Numbered from the stretch's first letter, positions 1-6,073 are shown. The stretch: DNA of 6,650 bases from Chloroflexota bacterium (GCA_005880755.1 VBGV01000127.1:1-6650), one strand, 5' to 3'. Notes: a model not told the origin generated them from the sequence alone. Numbers and translations: made by a program.

Positions 1-187
1 GCACCTTGCTGGAGACATCGGGATCATGTCCGCCGGCCGCGCGCTTGCGATCGGCAACCTGGTCGAGCTGCGCCGCCGCTCCGGTTTGAAGATGCGCCAA
101 GAGGTGCGCGAGCTGCCGACACTGCAGGACATCTACCTCGCGATTGTGGACAACCATCGTGATCTGGCCGAAGTTAGAACGGCGTAA
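1..187 (+). CDS. ABC transporter ATP-binding protein, C-terminal fragment (5' end outside window)
   Basis: The open frame enters from the left edge (first full codon at position 2) and stops at TAA 185-187. The visible 61 residues begin HLAGDIGIMSAGRALAIG and continue into a VELRRR stretch. This is the usual segment just after the H-loop of ABC ATPases, where the helical region gives way to a strand reading 'ADRIGIxxxGRxxAxG' followed by a helix. Walker A, Walker B and the signature motif would lie to the left and cannot be checked. The remaining tail (LPTLQDIYLAIVDNH) resembles the C-terminal extension of ATPases paired with ABC-2 type permeases. The stop codon lies inside the next gene, which encodes a permease of that type, so the two are very likely co-translated subunits of one exporter. 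The substrate is unknown. Confidence 0.85.
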   Translation, partial: HLAGDIGIMSAGRALAIGNLVELRRRSGLKMRQEVRELPTLQDIYLAIVDNHRDLAEVRTA

Positions 188-1490
188 AGCCGCGCTGGTC
201 GCCGTGCGCGACCTGCGTGACGCCGTGAGCGAGCTCCGTCTCATTCTGGCAATGGTCGGGCTCACGCTTGCGATCCCCATCGGCGCGGGGTCGGGCGTCC
301 GCGCTCTCGCGGCATTCGGCGGCGGCACAGCGGTCGTGGACCGGCTCTCGTTGGTCGGCGCCTTTTTCGTTGTCTTCATCCCGGCCAGCTTCTCGTTGGT
401 GCTCGCCCTGGAGTCGTTTGTCGGCGAGCGCGAACGCACGACGCTCGAGGTGCTGCTTTCGACTCCTCTTCGCGAAGCGGAGATCTATGCGGGCAAGGTG
501 GTGGCGGTGCTCACCGTCTCGCTCACGCTCTGTTACGGCGGCCTGATCGTCTACTGCCTCGTCGCTTTTCCGGGCCTCGGCTATTTTCCCCTCGGTATCC
601 TGCTCGCCCTGGCGCTGTCGACGATCTGCCAGGTCGCCGCGATGGTGGCCGGCGCGGTGATCATCAGCCTCAACGCCCGCACCATGCGCGCGGCCAACGT
701 CATGGCCTCCTTCATCATCCTGCCGATGTCGGTCGTCCTCCAGGTCGAGGCAGCCCTCATCCTGCTCGGCCGCGCCGAGTTCTTGTGGTGCTTCGCGCTG
801 CTGATGATCGTGGTCGCGATCGTCCTGCTGCGGATGGGCTTCAACGGCTTCTCGCGCGAGGCCCTCCTGGCGCGGGACGCTGGGCTGGGGCATCCAATAC
901 GGCGCGCGATGGGCGTCGTGCGCGCGAGCTTCGGCCGGCGTCCGGCTTTTCTGCGGCTTTTATGGATGCGGCGCATCCCGATGCTCATCGCGGCGGCCGG
1001 GTTCCCGATCGGCGCGCTGGCCGGGTTCGTGGCCGGTTCGAGCAGCGCCATCCCGCCGGCCGTGGTGCGACCCGTCCTGTCGAGTCTCGTGCGCTCGGCG
1101 GGGGGAGGCGGGGCGGTCGAGGAGGCGATGGCGATCTTCGCGCACAACCTCCTGGCTTTCCTCCTCGTGGCCCTGCTCGCGGTGCTCACGTTGGGACTGA
1201 GCGGGTTCCTCCTCACGTTCGCGCCAGGGTTCTTGCTGGGGTTTGCCGCCGCCCTGTCCTCGTGGACCATCGCCCTGTCCGGGATCGTGCCGAACGGCTT
1301 CGTGGAGATTCCGGCCGCGATCATCGCCGGTGGGCTGGCGATACAGGTCGGCGCCACCGCCATGCACATGGACGCCCGGGGCGGCTGGACCGCTCGGGTG
1401 CTGGCCGCGCTAGCCGACTATGTCCGGGCGCTGGGCTGGCTCGTACCGGCGCTGGCCGTGGCGGCAGTGCTTGAGGTCTGGCTGGGCTGA
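159..1490 (+). CDS. ABC-2 type transporter permease
   Basis: This is an integral membrane subunit of about 443 residues with roughly ten to twelve hydrophobic segments spread along its length. The clearest family mark is the cytoplasmic loop GERERTTLEVLLSTPLREAE followed by IYAGK, at about residues 88-112. It matches the conserved 'GEKERRTLELLLATPV...EILLGK' region of ABC-2 permeases, between the second and third membrane helices. It should form a transporter with the ATPase encoded just upstream, whose 3' end it overlaps; substrate and direction cannot be read, although ABC-2 systems are usually exporters. Start choice is uncertain. GTG 159 has a weak GGA 8 nt upstream, while TTG 144 gives five more residues without a better ribosome site. 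The overlap with the ATPase gene is 29 or 44 bp and suggests translational coupling. The last 73 bp are also antisense coding sequence of the MFS gene. Confidence 0.88.
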   Translation: MIWPKLERRKAALVAVRDLRDAVSELRLILAMVGLTLAIPIGAGSGVRALAAFGGGTAVVDRLSLVGAFFVVFIPASFSLVLALESFVGERERTTLEVLLSTPLREAEIYAGKVVAVLTVSLTLCYGGLIVYCLVAFPGLGYFPLGILLALALSTICQVAAMVAGAVIISLNARTMRAANVMASFIILPMSVVLQVEAALILLGRAEFLWCFALLMIVVAIVLLRMGFNGFSREALLARDAGLGHPIRRAMGVVRASFGRRPAFLRLLWMRRIPMLIAAAGFPIGALAGFVAGSSSAIPPAVVRPVLSSLVRSAGGGGAVEEAMAIFAHNLLAFLLVALLAVLTLGLSGFLLTFAPGFLLGFAAALSSWTIALSGIVPNGFVEIPAAIIAGGLAIQVGATAMHMDARGGWTARVLAALADYVRALGWLVPALAVAAVLEVWLG

Positions 1491-2683
1491 CCGAACACCT
1501 GGGGAGTCAGTAGCCGGATCGCGAGCACGACCGCGCCGGCCACCGTTGCGCCGATCGCCATCGCCCACGGCGCTCCCAACAGCGCGGCCAGCGCGCCTGC
1601 CTGGGTGGCGCCAACGGGCCCCACGCCGATCAACGCCTCTGCGTAGAGCGCCATCACGCGGCCGCGGAGGTGGTCTGGCGTGATGGTCTGGATGCGGCTG
1701 TTGGCGGCCGCGATGAATGAGATCTGGCAGTAGCCGGCCACGAAGAGAGTGACCAGCGAGATCACAAACACGCGCGAGAGGGAGAACTCGAGCAGCGCAG
1801 CGACCCAGATCGCCGCCATCCACAGCTGGCGTTGCGGGTCAACGCCGAAACGCGGGAAGAAGGCGAGTGTCAGTGCCCCCGTGAGGGAACCCAGCCCCAT
1901 CGACGCCAGGAGAAAGCCGAATCCATGCGCGCCGACGTGGAGCACCTGGTCTGCGAACAGCGGCATCAGGGTGGTGCGGTTCATGGCGAAGAGCGAGAAG
2001 ACCGCCACCGCAATGAGCAGCATGCCGACGACAGGCTCGCTCCGCGCGTACGCCAGCCCCTGGGCGAGCCGAACCAGGAGGGGCTGTTCCTCCCGTTGCG
2101 GCACCTCCGCGGGCAGGTCTCGCATCGACAGCAGGGCCGCGATCGCGGCGACATAGCTGATCGAGTTGAGGAAGAAGCAGACAGGCACGCCGACAGTCGC
2201 GATGAGCAAGCCCGCGATCGACGGACCGATGACCGCGGAGGCGTTGAAGACCGAGGAGTTGAGCGCGATCGCGTTCATCAAGTCCTGCTTGCCCACCATC
2301 TCGACCTGGAAGGCTTGCCGCGTGGGGACGTCGATGGCGTTGATCGTGCCGGTCGTCAGGGCGGCGATGATCAGAATCCAGTATTGGGCGTGCCCCGTTG
2401 CGCTCATCGCAAAGAGAGCGAACGGAGGCACGACGAAGGCTGTTTGCGTGAGAAGCAACACGTTTCGTTTTCGGAAGCGGTCGGCGATCACACCGGCAAA
2501 TGGGCTGCCGATCAGGACGGGCAGGAACTGCGCCGCCAGGACGAGCCCGACGAGAAATCCGTTGTGCGTCAGCTGCAGCGCGAGCCACGGAAGGGCCACG
2601 GTCTGCATCCACGTGCCGACCGTCGAGACGATCTGGCCGGCGAGGAAGAGCCGGTAGTTGCGATGACGAAGCGCGCCGAGCAT
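1418..2683 (-). CDS. MFS transporter, MFS_3 / EntS-like family (exporter)
   Basis: The product is about 421 residues with twelve predicted membrane helices, a proton-driven major facilitator of the group that includes enterobactin exporter EntS and macrolide efflux proteins. Visible marks are the N-terminus MLGALRHRNYRLFLAGQ, the 'GTWMQTVALPWLAL' helix, motif A as GVIADRFRKRN between helices 2 and 3, and the strongly conserved DVPTRQAFQVEMV followed by NAIALNSSVFN typical of MFS_3. The frame stays open to 2833, but homology starts at ATG 2683. GTG 2713 would add ten residues; neither start has a good Shine-Dalgarno. The C-terminus beyond helix 12 is a Ser/Thr/Ala/Gln-rich tail that overlaps the convergent permease gene. 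The gene is divergent from the SRPBCC gene with a gap of about 49 bp. Substrate is unknown. Confidence 0.92.
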   Translation of the reverse strand: MLGALRHRNYRLFLAGQIVSTVGTWMQTVALPWLALQLTHNGFLVGLVLAAQFLPVLIGSPFAGVIADRFRKRNVLLLTQTAFVVPPFALFAMSATGHAQYWILIIAALTTGTINAIDVPTRQAFQVEMVGKQDLMNAIALNSSVFNASAVIGPSIAGLLIATVGVPVCFFLNSISYVAAIAALLSMRDLPAEVPQREEQPLLVRLAQGLAYARSEPVVGMLLIAVAVFSLFAMNRTTLMPLFADQVLHVGAHGFGFLLASMGLGSLTGALTLAFFPRFGVDPQRQLWMAAIWVAALLEFSLSRVFVISLVTLFVAGYCQISFIAAANSRIQTITPDHLRGRVMALYAEALIGVGPVGATQAGALAALLGAPWAMAIGATVAGAVVLAIRLLTPQVFGQPSQTSSTAATASAGTSQPSART

Positions 2684-2699
2684 GCGTGCCGGCGGCGCG

Positions 2700-2711
2700 G
2701 TCTCGAGAGAC
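2700..2711. repeat. Short inverted repeat GTCTC-GA-GAGAC in the divergent gap
   Basis: Two perfect 5-bp arms separated by 2 bp lie between the MFS start at 2683 and the SRPBCC start at 2733. The position would suit an operator shared by the two divergent genes. The repeat is short and could be chance in GC-rich DNA, and no regulator gene is adjacent. If the MFS gene starts at GTG 2713, the repeat is inside its coding region. Confidence 0.25.
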
Positions 2712-2732
2712 ACCAGATGCGATGATCGCACC

Positions 2733-3194
2733 GTGGCCAAGATCCGAGAGCTGGTCGAGATCAAGGCGCCGCCGGAGCGCGTGTGGGCGGTGGTGGCGGA
2801 GGATGTGACGAACGCGCCGAAATGGACGTCCAACCTCGAGAAGGTGGAGAAGCTCGACGACGGGCCGCCGGGAAAGGGAACGCGATATCGATATCACCTC
2901 GACATCGCCGGTCACAAGGAGAGGCTCGAGGTCGAGCAGGCGACCTACACCAAGCCGAAGAAGTGCGCCGGCGCCTTCATCAAAGGTCCGCTGAAGGGGA
3001 CATGGTCGTACACGTACAAACACCTCGACGACGGATCGACCCGGCTGGTCTACGAGATGGACTACGAGCTGACCGGGTTGCTGCGTTTCGCGGGCGGTCT
3101 GCTGGGACCGCAATACGCAGAAGGCATCCGCAGGAACATGCAGTCGCTGAAGAGGTACGTCGAGTCCGGCAAGGGTCCGAAACCTAAGAAGTAA
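2733..3194 (+). CDS. SRPBCC family protein (polyketide cyclase/dehydrase-like)
   Basis: This predicted cytosolic protein of 153 residues has the START/Bet v1-like fold used to bind hydrophobic ligands. The first strand and helix read AKIRELVEIKAPPERVWAVV, followed by a 'W' and a 'G.G' turn (GPPGKGTRYRY). A central run of alternating strands follows, and the long C-terminal helix of the family (GPQYAEGIRRNMQSLKRYVE) lies at about residues 122-145. The length is normal for the Polyketide_cyc2 group. The start is placed at GTG 2733 because the family begins just before the first strand; an in-frame ATG at 2682 would add 17 residues with no family resemblance and would overlap the MFS start. No Shine-Dalgarno is visible, so it may be leaderless or weakly initiated. 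The tail is Lys/Pro-rich. The last 11 bp overlap the convergent RidA gene. The ligand cannot be predicted. Confidence 0.85.
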   Translation: MAKIRELVEIKAPPERVWAVVAEDVTNAPKWTSNLEKVEKLDDGPPGKGTRYRYHLDIAGHKERLEVEQATYTKPKKCAGAFIKGPLKGTWSYTYKHLDDGSTRLVYEMDYELTGLLRFAGGLLGPQYAEGIRRNMQSLKRYVESGKGPKPKK

Positions 3195-3570
3195 CCGCTT
3201 CCGCCTCGATCTCGACCTTCCATCGTTCGTCGAGAAGACCTTTGACCACGACCATGGTCGCCGCGGGCCGGGCCCCGCTCATCACTTCGCCGTGCGCCCG
3301 GCCGACGGCGTCACCGTAAGCGGCGTCGGTCACGAACATGCGCGTGCGAACGACGTCGTCCACGGTGGCTCCGGCTTCGCCGAGAGCGGTGACGATGATC
3401 TCGAAGCACCGTCTGGCCTGGATGTACGGATCCGGGTCCACCGACCCGTCGGGCCAGACAGGCGCCGTGCCCGACACAACGACCCGCTCGCCGATGCGAA
3501 TGGCGCGGCAGAAGCCGATCGTCTTTTCGAAGGGCGACCCGGAGCTGACCCGCCGGCGCTCGGTCTTCAG
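3184..3570 (-). CDS. RidA (YjgF/YER057c/UK114) family protein, probable CTG start
   Basis: The product is about 128 residues, the normal RidA length, and forms a trimeric chorismate-mutase-like fold in this family. Segments in order are RRRVSSGSPFEKTIGF, then RIGERVVVSGTAPVWPDG, then DPYIQARRCFEIIVTALGEA, then DDVVRTRMFVTD, and finally RPAATMVVVKGLL with VEIEAEAV at the end. The first two lie upstream of the only conventional in-frame start (GTG 3477), which would cut off the first two strands. Upstream of that GTG there is no ATG, GTG or TTG before the frame closes at 3655. CTG 3570, giving LKTERRRVSSGS, sits where homologues begin and 4 nt after the upstream gene's TAA, so a CTG start with translational coupling is the best reading. 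The position of the catalytic Arg105 of E. coli RidA is Ala here (PAAT instead of PARS), so imine deaminase activity is doubtful; it belongs with the Rid subfamilies lacking that arginine. Confidence 0.85.
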   Translation of the reverse strand: MKTERRRVSSGSPFEKTIGFCRAIRIGERVVVSGTAPVWPDGSVDPDPYIQARRCFEIIVTALGEAGATVDDVVRTRMFVTDAAYGDAVGRAHGEVMSGARPAATMVVVKGLLDERWKVEIEAEAVTS

Positions 3571-3574
3571 GGGA

Positions 3575-4033
3575 TTAGGGTCGGCGGAACGGAAGCAGCT
3601 CCAGCTGCTCGAATCGATCTTGAACCGCGATACGAAGCTCGGCGACGAGCGCCTTCAGCCGCTCCTGGGACGGGCTGTCCGAGATGTTGACGACCCTGAT
3701 CCGGCGGAGGGTTGTCTGCAGGGCGTACAGGCCGGCCGGCTCGTTGCCGGTCATCCGGGCGGCCGCGTTGCGAATCTCGCGCGCCACCTCCTCGTGGCCA
3801 TGCCCACGCATCCAGGTCGCCAGGCGCGCGGCGGCGACGAGCACGCGCTGCGTCTTCGGGTTGAGCGCCGACGGCATGACCTCTCGTGGCCGTCGCGGCT
3901 CGAACAGGGCCGCGATCTTGTTGGGCCGGCGCAGCGAGGCGATCCGTCGGACCACGTTGCGCGGGCCGAGAATGATGAGAACGCCCGCGCCGACGAGCAG
4001 GACGACGATCGCTGCAACCACCCCGTCCAGCAT
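3575..4033 (-). CDS. Hypothetical protein with N-terminal membrane anchor
   Basis: I do not recognise a family for this 152-residue product. Residues 4-22 (GVVAAIVVLLVGAGVLIILG) form one hydrophobic helix, followed by a basic stretch (RNVVRRIASLRRPNK), so the protein should be anchored in the membrane with the remainder in the cytoplasm. The soluble part is mostly helical. It has an Ala/Arg-rich segment around residues 60-95 and a C-terminal helix (ERLKALVAELRIAVQDRFEQ) that could form a coiled coil. The ATG at 4033 is the natural start; only a weak AGG lies upstream. It is divergent from the SDR gene with a 43-bp gap, and its stop is 4 nt before the probable CTG start of the RidA gene, so the two form a tightly coupled pair. 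A functional link to the Rid protein is inferred from spacing only. Confidence 0.72.
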   Translation of the reverse strand: MLDGVVAAIVVLLVGAGVLIILGPRNVVRRIASLRRPNKIAALFEPRRPREVMPSALNPKTQRVLVAAARLATWMRGHGHEEVAREIRNAAARMTGNEPAGLYALQTTLRRIRVVNISDSPSQERLKALVAELRIAVQDRFEQLELLPFRRP

Positions 4034-4076
4034 TCTTGCCTAGGTTACGCTTGGTCGGCGTCCGTTGGGCGGCGGT

Positions 4077-4853
4077 ATGACATCAGGGGCAAAGAACGTG
4101 ACTCAAGTCGCAGTCATCACGGGAGCTTCCTCGGGAATCGGCGCCGCGACCGCGATCGCGCTTGGCCGGCATGGCTACCAGGTCGTGGTCGGGGCACGTC
4201 GCGTGGAGCGCCTGGAGCGCGTGGCGGGCGAGGAAGGAGTGGCCCTGCCGCTCGACGTCACGGATGGGCGAAGCATCAAGGATTTCGTCCGCGAGGTAGG
4301 GAAGCGATTCGGGCGCATCGACGTGCTGGTCAACAACGCCGGCGGCGCCGTCGGGCTCAACCCGATCGAGAAGGCGATCGACGACGAGTGGATCACCATG
4401 TGGAAGACCAACGTCCTGGGCCTGATGTGGATGACACGCGCGTGCCTGCCGCTTCTGCGTAAGGCGAAGCATGGTCACGTCGTCAACATCGGATCGATCG
4501 CCGGATTCGAGACTTACAAGGGCGGTGGCGGCTACACAGCGGCAAAGCACGCGGTGCGCGCGATCACCAAGACGCTCCGGCTCGAGCTGAACGGGGAGCC
4601 GATCCGCATCACCGAGATCGCACCGGGGCTCGTCGAGACGGAGTTCAGCATCGTCCGCTTCCACGGCGACCGCAAGGCGGCCAAAGCCGTCTATGAGGGA
4701 CTCAAGCCGCTGACCGCGGAAGATATCGCGGACTGCGTGGTGTTCGCTGTGACGCGGCCCCCACACGTGGACATCGACGAGATCGTCGTCCGGCCCGTCG
4801 CCCAGGCCACGGTCTTGGTGGTGACCCGCAAAGCGGCGCGGCGCAAGTCCTAG
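4077..4853 (+). CDS. SDR family NAD(P)-dependent oxidoreductase (classical, YdfG-like)
   Basis: The product is 258 residues, typical of a classical short-chain dehydrogenase acting on an alcohol/carbonyl pair in the cytosol. The cofactor motif TGASSGIG is at residues 15-22 and NNAG at 86-89. The catalytic set is complete: Asn112 (TNV), Ser140 (NIGS), Tyr153 and Lys157 (YTAAK). PG follows at 183-184. Arginines directly after the second strand (GARR, 39-42) favour NADP(H). The C-terminal DIDEIVVRPVAQA resembles the YdfG group of hydroxy-acid dehydrogenases, but the substrate cannot be assigned. ATG 4077 is preceded by GGGCGGCGG and is preferred; TTG 4065 and GTG 4098 (starting at TQVAVITGAS) are alternatives. 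Its stop shares the palindrome CTAG with the stop of the convergent oxidoreductase gene. Confidence 0.92.
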   Translation: MTSGAKNVTQVAVITGASSGIGAATAIALGRHGYQVVVGARRVERLERVAGEEGVALPLDVTDGRSIKDFVREVGKRFGRIDVLVNNAGGAVGLNPIEKAIDDEWITMWKTNVLGLMWMTRACLPLLRKAKHGHVVNIGSIAGFETYKGGGGYTAAKHAVRAITKTLRLELNGEPIRITEIAPGLVETEFSIVRFHGDRKAAKAVYEGLKPLTAEDIADCVVFAVTRPPHVDIDEIVVRPVAQATVLVVTRKAARRKS

Positions 4854-5788
4854 GGGATCAGAAGGATTTTTCCGGTGGTCTTGCGGGCCTGCAGGTCGAC
4901 GTGGGCCTGCCGCGCCTGGGCCAGCGGGTAGCGCGCTCCAATCCGCACCTCGAGCTTGCCATGCTCGACCAGGTCGAAGAGGCGGCGCGCGCGTTCGCGG
5001 AGAAGCTCCGGCGTGCGCGTGTACGTCTTGATGGTGGGTCGCTGCACGTAGAGAGAGCCGTGCTTGGCCAGCAGTGCAACAGGGAGGGGGTCGGGCTGGC
5101 CGCTCGCCGCGCCGTACAGGATCATCTTGCCGAACGGCCGGATGGCTTTGAGGCCTTCATAGAAGGTGGTCTTGCCGACGCCGTCGTAGACGGCCGCCAC
5201 GCCCGCGTCGCCCGTCATCTGGCGGGCCCGGTCCGCAAAGCCTTCGTATCGATGCACTTCGTCGGCCCCCGCGTCCCGAGCGAGCGCGGCCTTCTCTTCT
5301 GTCGACGTCGTTCCGATGACGTGAGCGCCGCGTAGTTTTGCCATCTGCGTCAGCAACAGCCCGACTCCGCCGGCGGCCGCGTGGACGATCACCCAATCGC
5401 TTTCTTGGATCGGATACGAGTCGAACGCGAGGTAGTGGGCGGTGATGCCCTGGAGCAGAACAGCCGCCGCGATCTCGGACGAGATTCCGTCGGGGATGGG
5501 GACGAGCTTGGCCGGGTCGGCCGCGACACGTTCTGCATAGGTGTGTGGCACGTCGATCCACGCCACCCGTTGCCCCGTTTGCATCACGATGCCGGCACCC
5601 TCGACGCCCACGATTGCCGGCGGCTTCTGGCCGTAGTCCAGTCCCTCGCGCTCATAGACGTCTCGAAAGTTGAGGCCCACCGCTTCGACGTCGACCAGGA
5701 CCTGGCCGTCGCGCGGCGCCGGATCCGGCACCTCCTTGTAGTCGAGGACCTCGGGTCCACCATTGCTTTCGAAAACCACCGCGTGCAT
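4850..5788 (-). CDS. Quinone oxidoreductase-like, zinc-independent MDR family enzyme
   Basis: The product is 312 residues and belongs to the medium-chain dehydrogenase/reductase superfamily on the quinone oxidoreductase side. The N-terminal GroES-like domain shows LVDVEAVGLNFRDVYEREG (31-49) and GVEGAGIV (61-68). The zinc ligands of alcohol dehydrogenases are absent; the usual Cys is replaced in the NFRD motif. The Rossmann domain has AAAGGVG at 137-143, then VIGTTSTEEKAALARDAGAD, and the protein ends in ARKTTGKILLIP. Expected chemistry is NADPH-dependent reduction of quinones or enones in the cytosol. Oddity: between GVEGAGIV and GQRVAW there are only three residues where relatives usually have about a dozen, so a surface loop is shortened. 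The start is ATG 5788, with TTG 5791 immediately before it as an alternative. It is last in the minus-strand operon and overlaps the SDR stop by 4 bp. Confidence 0.92.
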   Translation of the reverse strand: MHAVVFESNGGPEVLDYKEVPDPAPRDGQVLVDVEAVGLNFRDVYEREGLDYGQKPPAIVGVEGAGIVMQTGQRVAWIDVPHTYAERVAADPAKLVPIPDGISSEIAAAVLLQGITAHYLAFDSYPIQESDWVIVHAAAGGVGLLLTQMAKLRGAHVIGTTSTEEKAALARDAGADEVHRYEGFADRARQMTGDAGVAAVYDGVGKTTFYEGLKAIRPFGKMILYGAASGQPDPLPVALLAKHGSLYVQRPTIKTYTRTPELLRERARRLFDLVEHGKLEVRIGARYPLAQARQAHVDLQARKTTGKILLIP

Positions 5789-5798
5789 CAAGCAGCTG

Positions 5799-5806
5799 CT
5801 CCTCCT
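5799..5806 (-). promoter_or_regulatory. Strong Shine-Dalgarno of the quinone oxidoreductase gene
   Basis: On the minus strand AGGAGGAG precedes the start. The gap from its last base is 7 nt to TTG 5791 and 10 nt to ATG 5788, so spacing favours TTG while codon identity favours ATG. It is the best ribosome site in the window. The spacer is mostly the palindrome AGCAGCTGCT (5791-5800), and the TAG of a 13-codon mini-ORF (5805-5846) lies at its upstream edge. Confidence 0.75.
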
Positions 5807-5846
5807 ACTTGATCAAACCGGCCGCACGGGCCTCGTCTTTCGTCAT

Positions 5847-5969
5847 TCAACAGCCGGGCTCGCCGTAGTTGCCGCAGCAGCCACGTCCGCCTCTTTTTCT
5901 TCCGATGTTGGTGACGATCACGCGCACCCTTGCGAGCGGGCCGTACCGCCCGGCCGCGAGATTGCTCAT
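5847..5969 (-). CDS. Small Cys-rich basic protein ending in CCGNYGEPGC
   Basis: This is a 40-residue reading frame from ATG 5969 to TGA 5847 between the lipoprotein and oxidoreductase genes. It starts MSNLAAGRYGPLARVRVIV, continues through a basic linker (GRKRGGRG), and closes with a compact Cys/Gly tail, CCGNYGEPGC. A pair of adjacent cysteines plus a third seven residues later, in a Gly/Pro turn, is unlikely in a random frame and looks like a metal- or cofactor-binding or redox knuckle. I have only a vague memory of similar CCGxxGxPGC tails in small uncharacterised bacterial proteins and cannot confirm it. An in-frame TTG at 6011 with AGGAG 9 nt upstream (6021-6025) would give 54 residues with a basic N-terminal addition; the ATG has no clear ribosome site. 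It lies on the same strand as all its operon neighbours. Function unknown. Confidence 0.6.
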   Translation of the reverse strand: MSNLAAGRYGPLARVRVIVTNIGRKRGGRGCCGNYGEPGC

Positions 5970-6020
5970 GAAGCTGGACGGCGAGGTGCGGATTCGTCGT
6001 CTCGGACTCAACCTTCGATA

Positions 6021-6027
6021 CTCCTAC
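6021..6027 (-). promoter_or_regulatory. Possible ribosome binding site GTAGGAG for the small Cys-rich gene
   Basis: On the minus strand GTAGGAG lies 9 nt before an in-frame TTG at 6011, which would extend the small protein by 14 residues. It is the only good Shine-Dalgarno upstream of that frame. This supports the gene being real and argues for the longer form. It also contains the TAG stop of a 17-codon mini-ORF that starts within the lipoprotein stop. Confidence 0.45.
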
Positions 6028-6073
6028 AAGGTAATTACAGAGGTTGCCCGCAGGCCGGATTCATTCCGCGCCT

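Noticed and set aside
174..1369. Minus-strand frames of 239 and 262 codons inside the permease gene
   Set aside because: They are antisense shadows rich in Arg, His, Asp and Glu. The plus-strand frame shows ten or more membrane helices and the ABC-2 loop motif.
1839..3113. Long minus-strand frame of 424 codons overlapping the MFS and SRPBCC genes
   Set aside because: It is a different frame of the same strand as the MFS gene and antisense to the SRPBCC gene. Its translation lacks hydrophobic segments or motifs, whereas both competing frames show clear family features.
3338..4462. 374-codon plus-strand frame running from the RidA region into the SDR gene
   Set aside because: It is antisense to the RidA and membrane-protein genes and then out of frame with the SDR gene. 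Its translation is Arg/Gly-rich low-complexity sequence without any family motif, as expected of a shadow frame in GC-rich DNA.
5805..5852. TGA after the final Cys of the small protein read as selenocysteine, giving a longer product
   Set aside because: Downstream of TGA only a 4-bp GGCC/GGCC stem is apparent, not a convincing bacterial SECIS hairpin. Termination followed by a separate mini-ORF is simpler.
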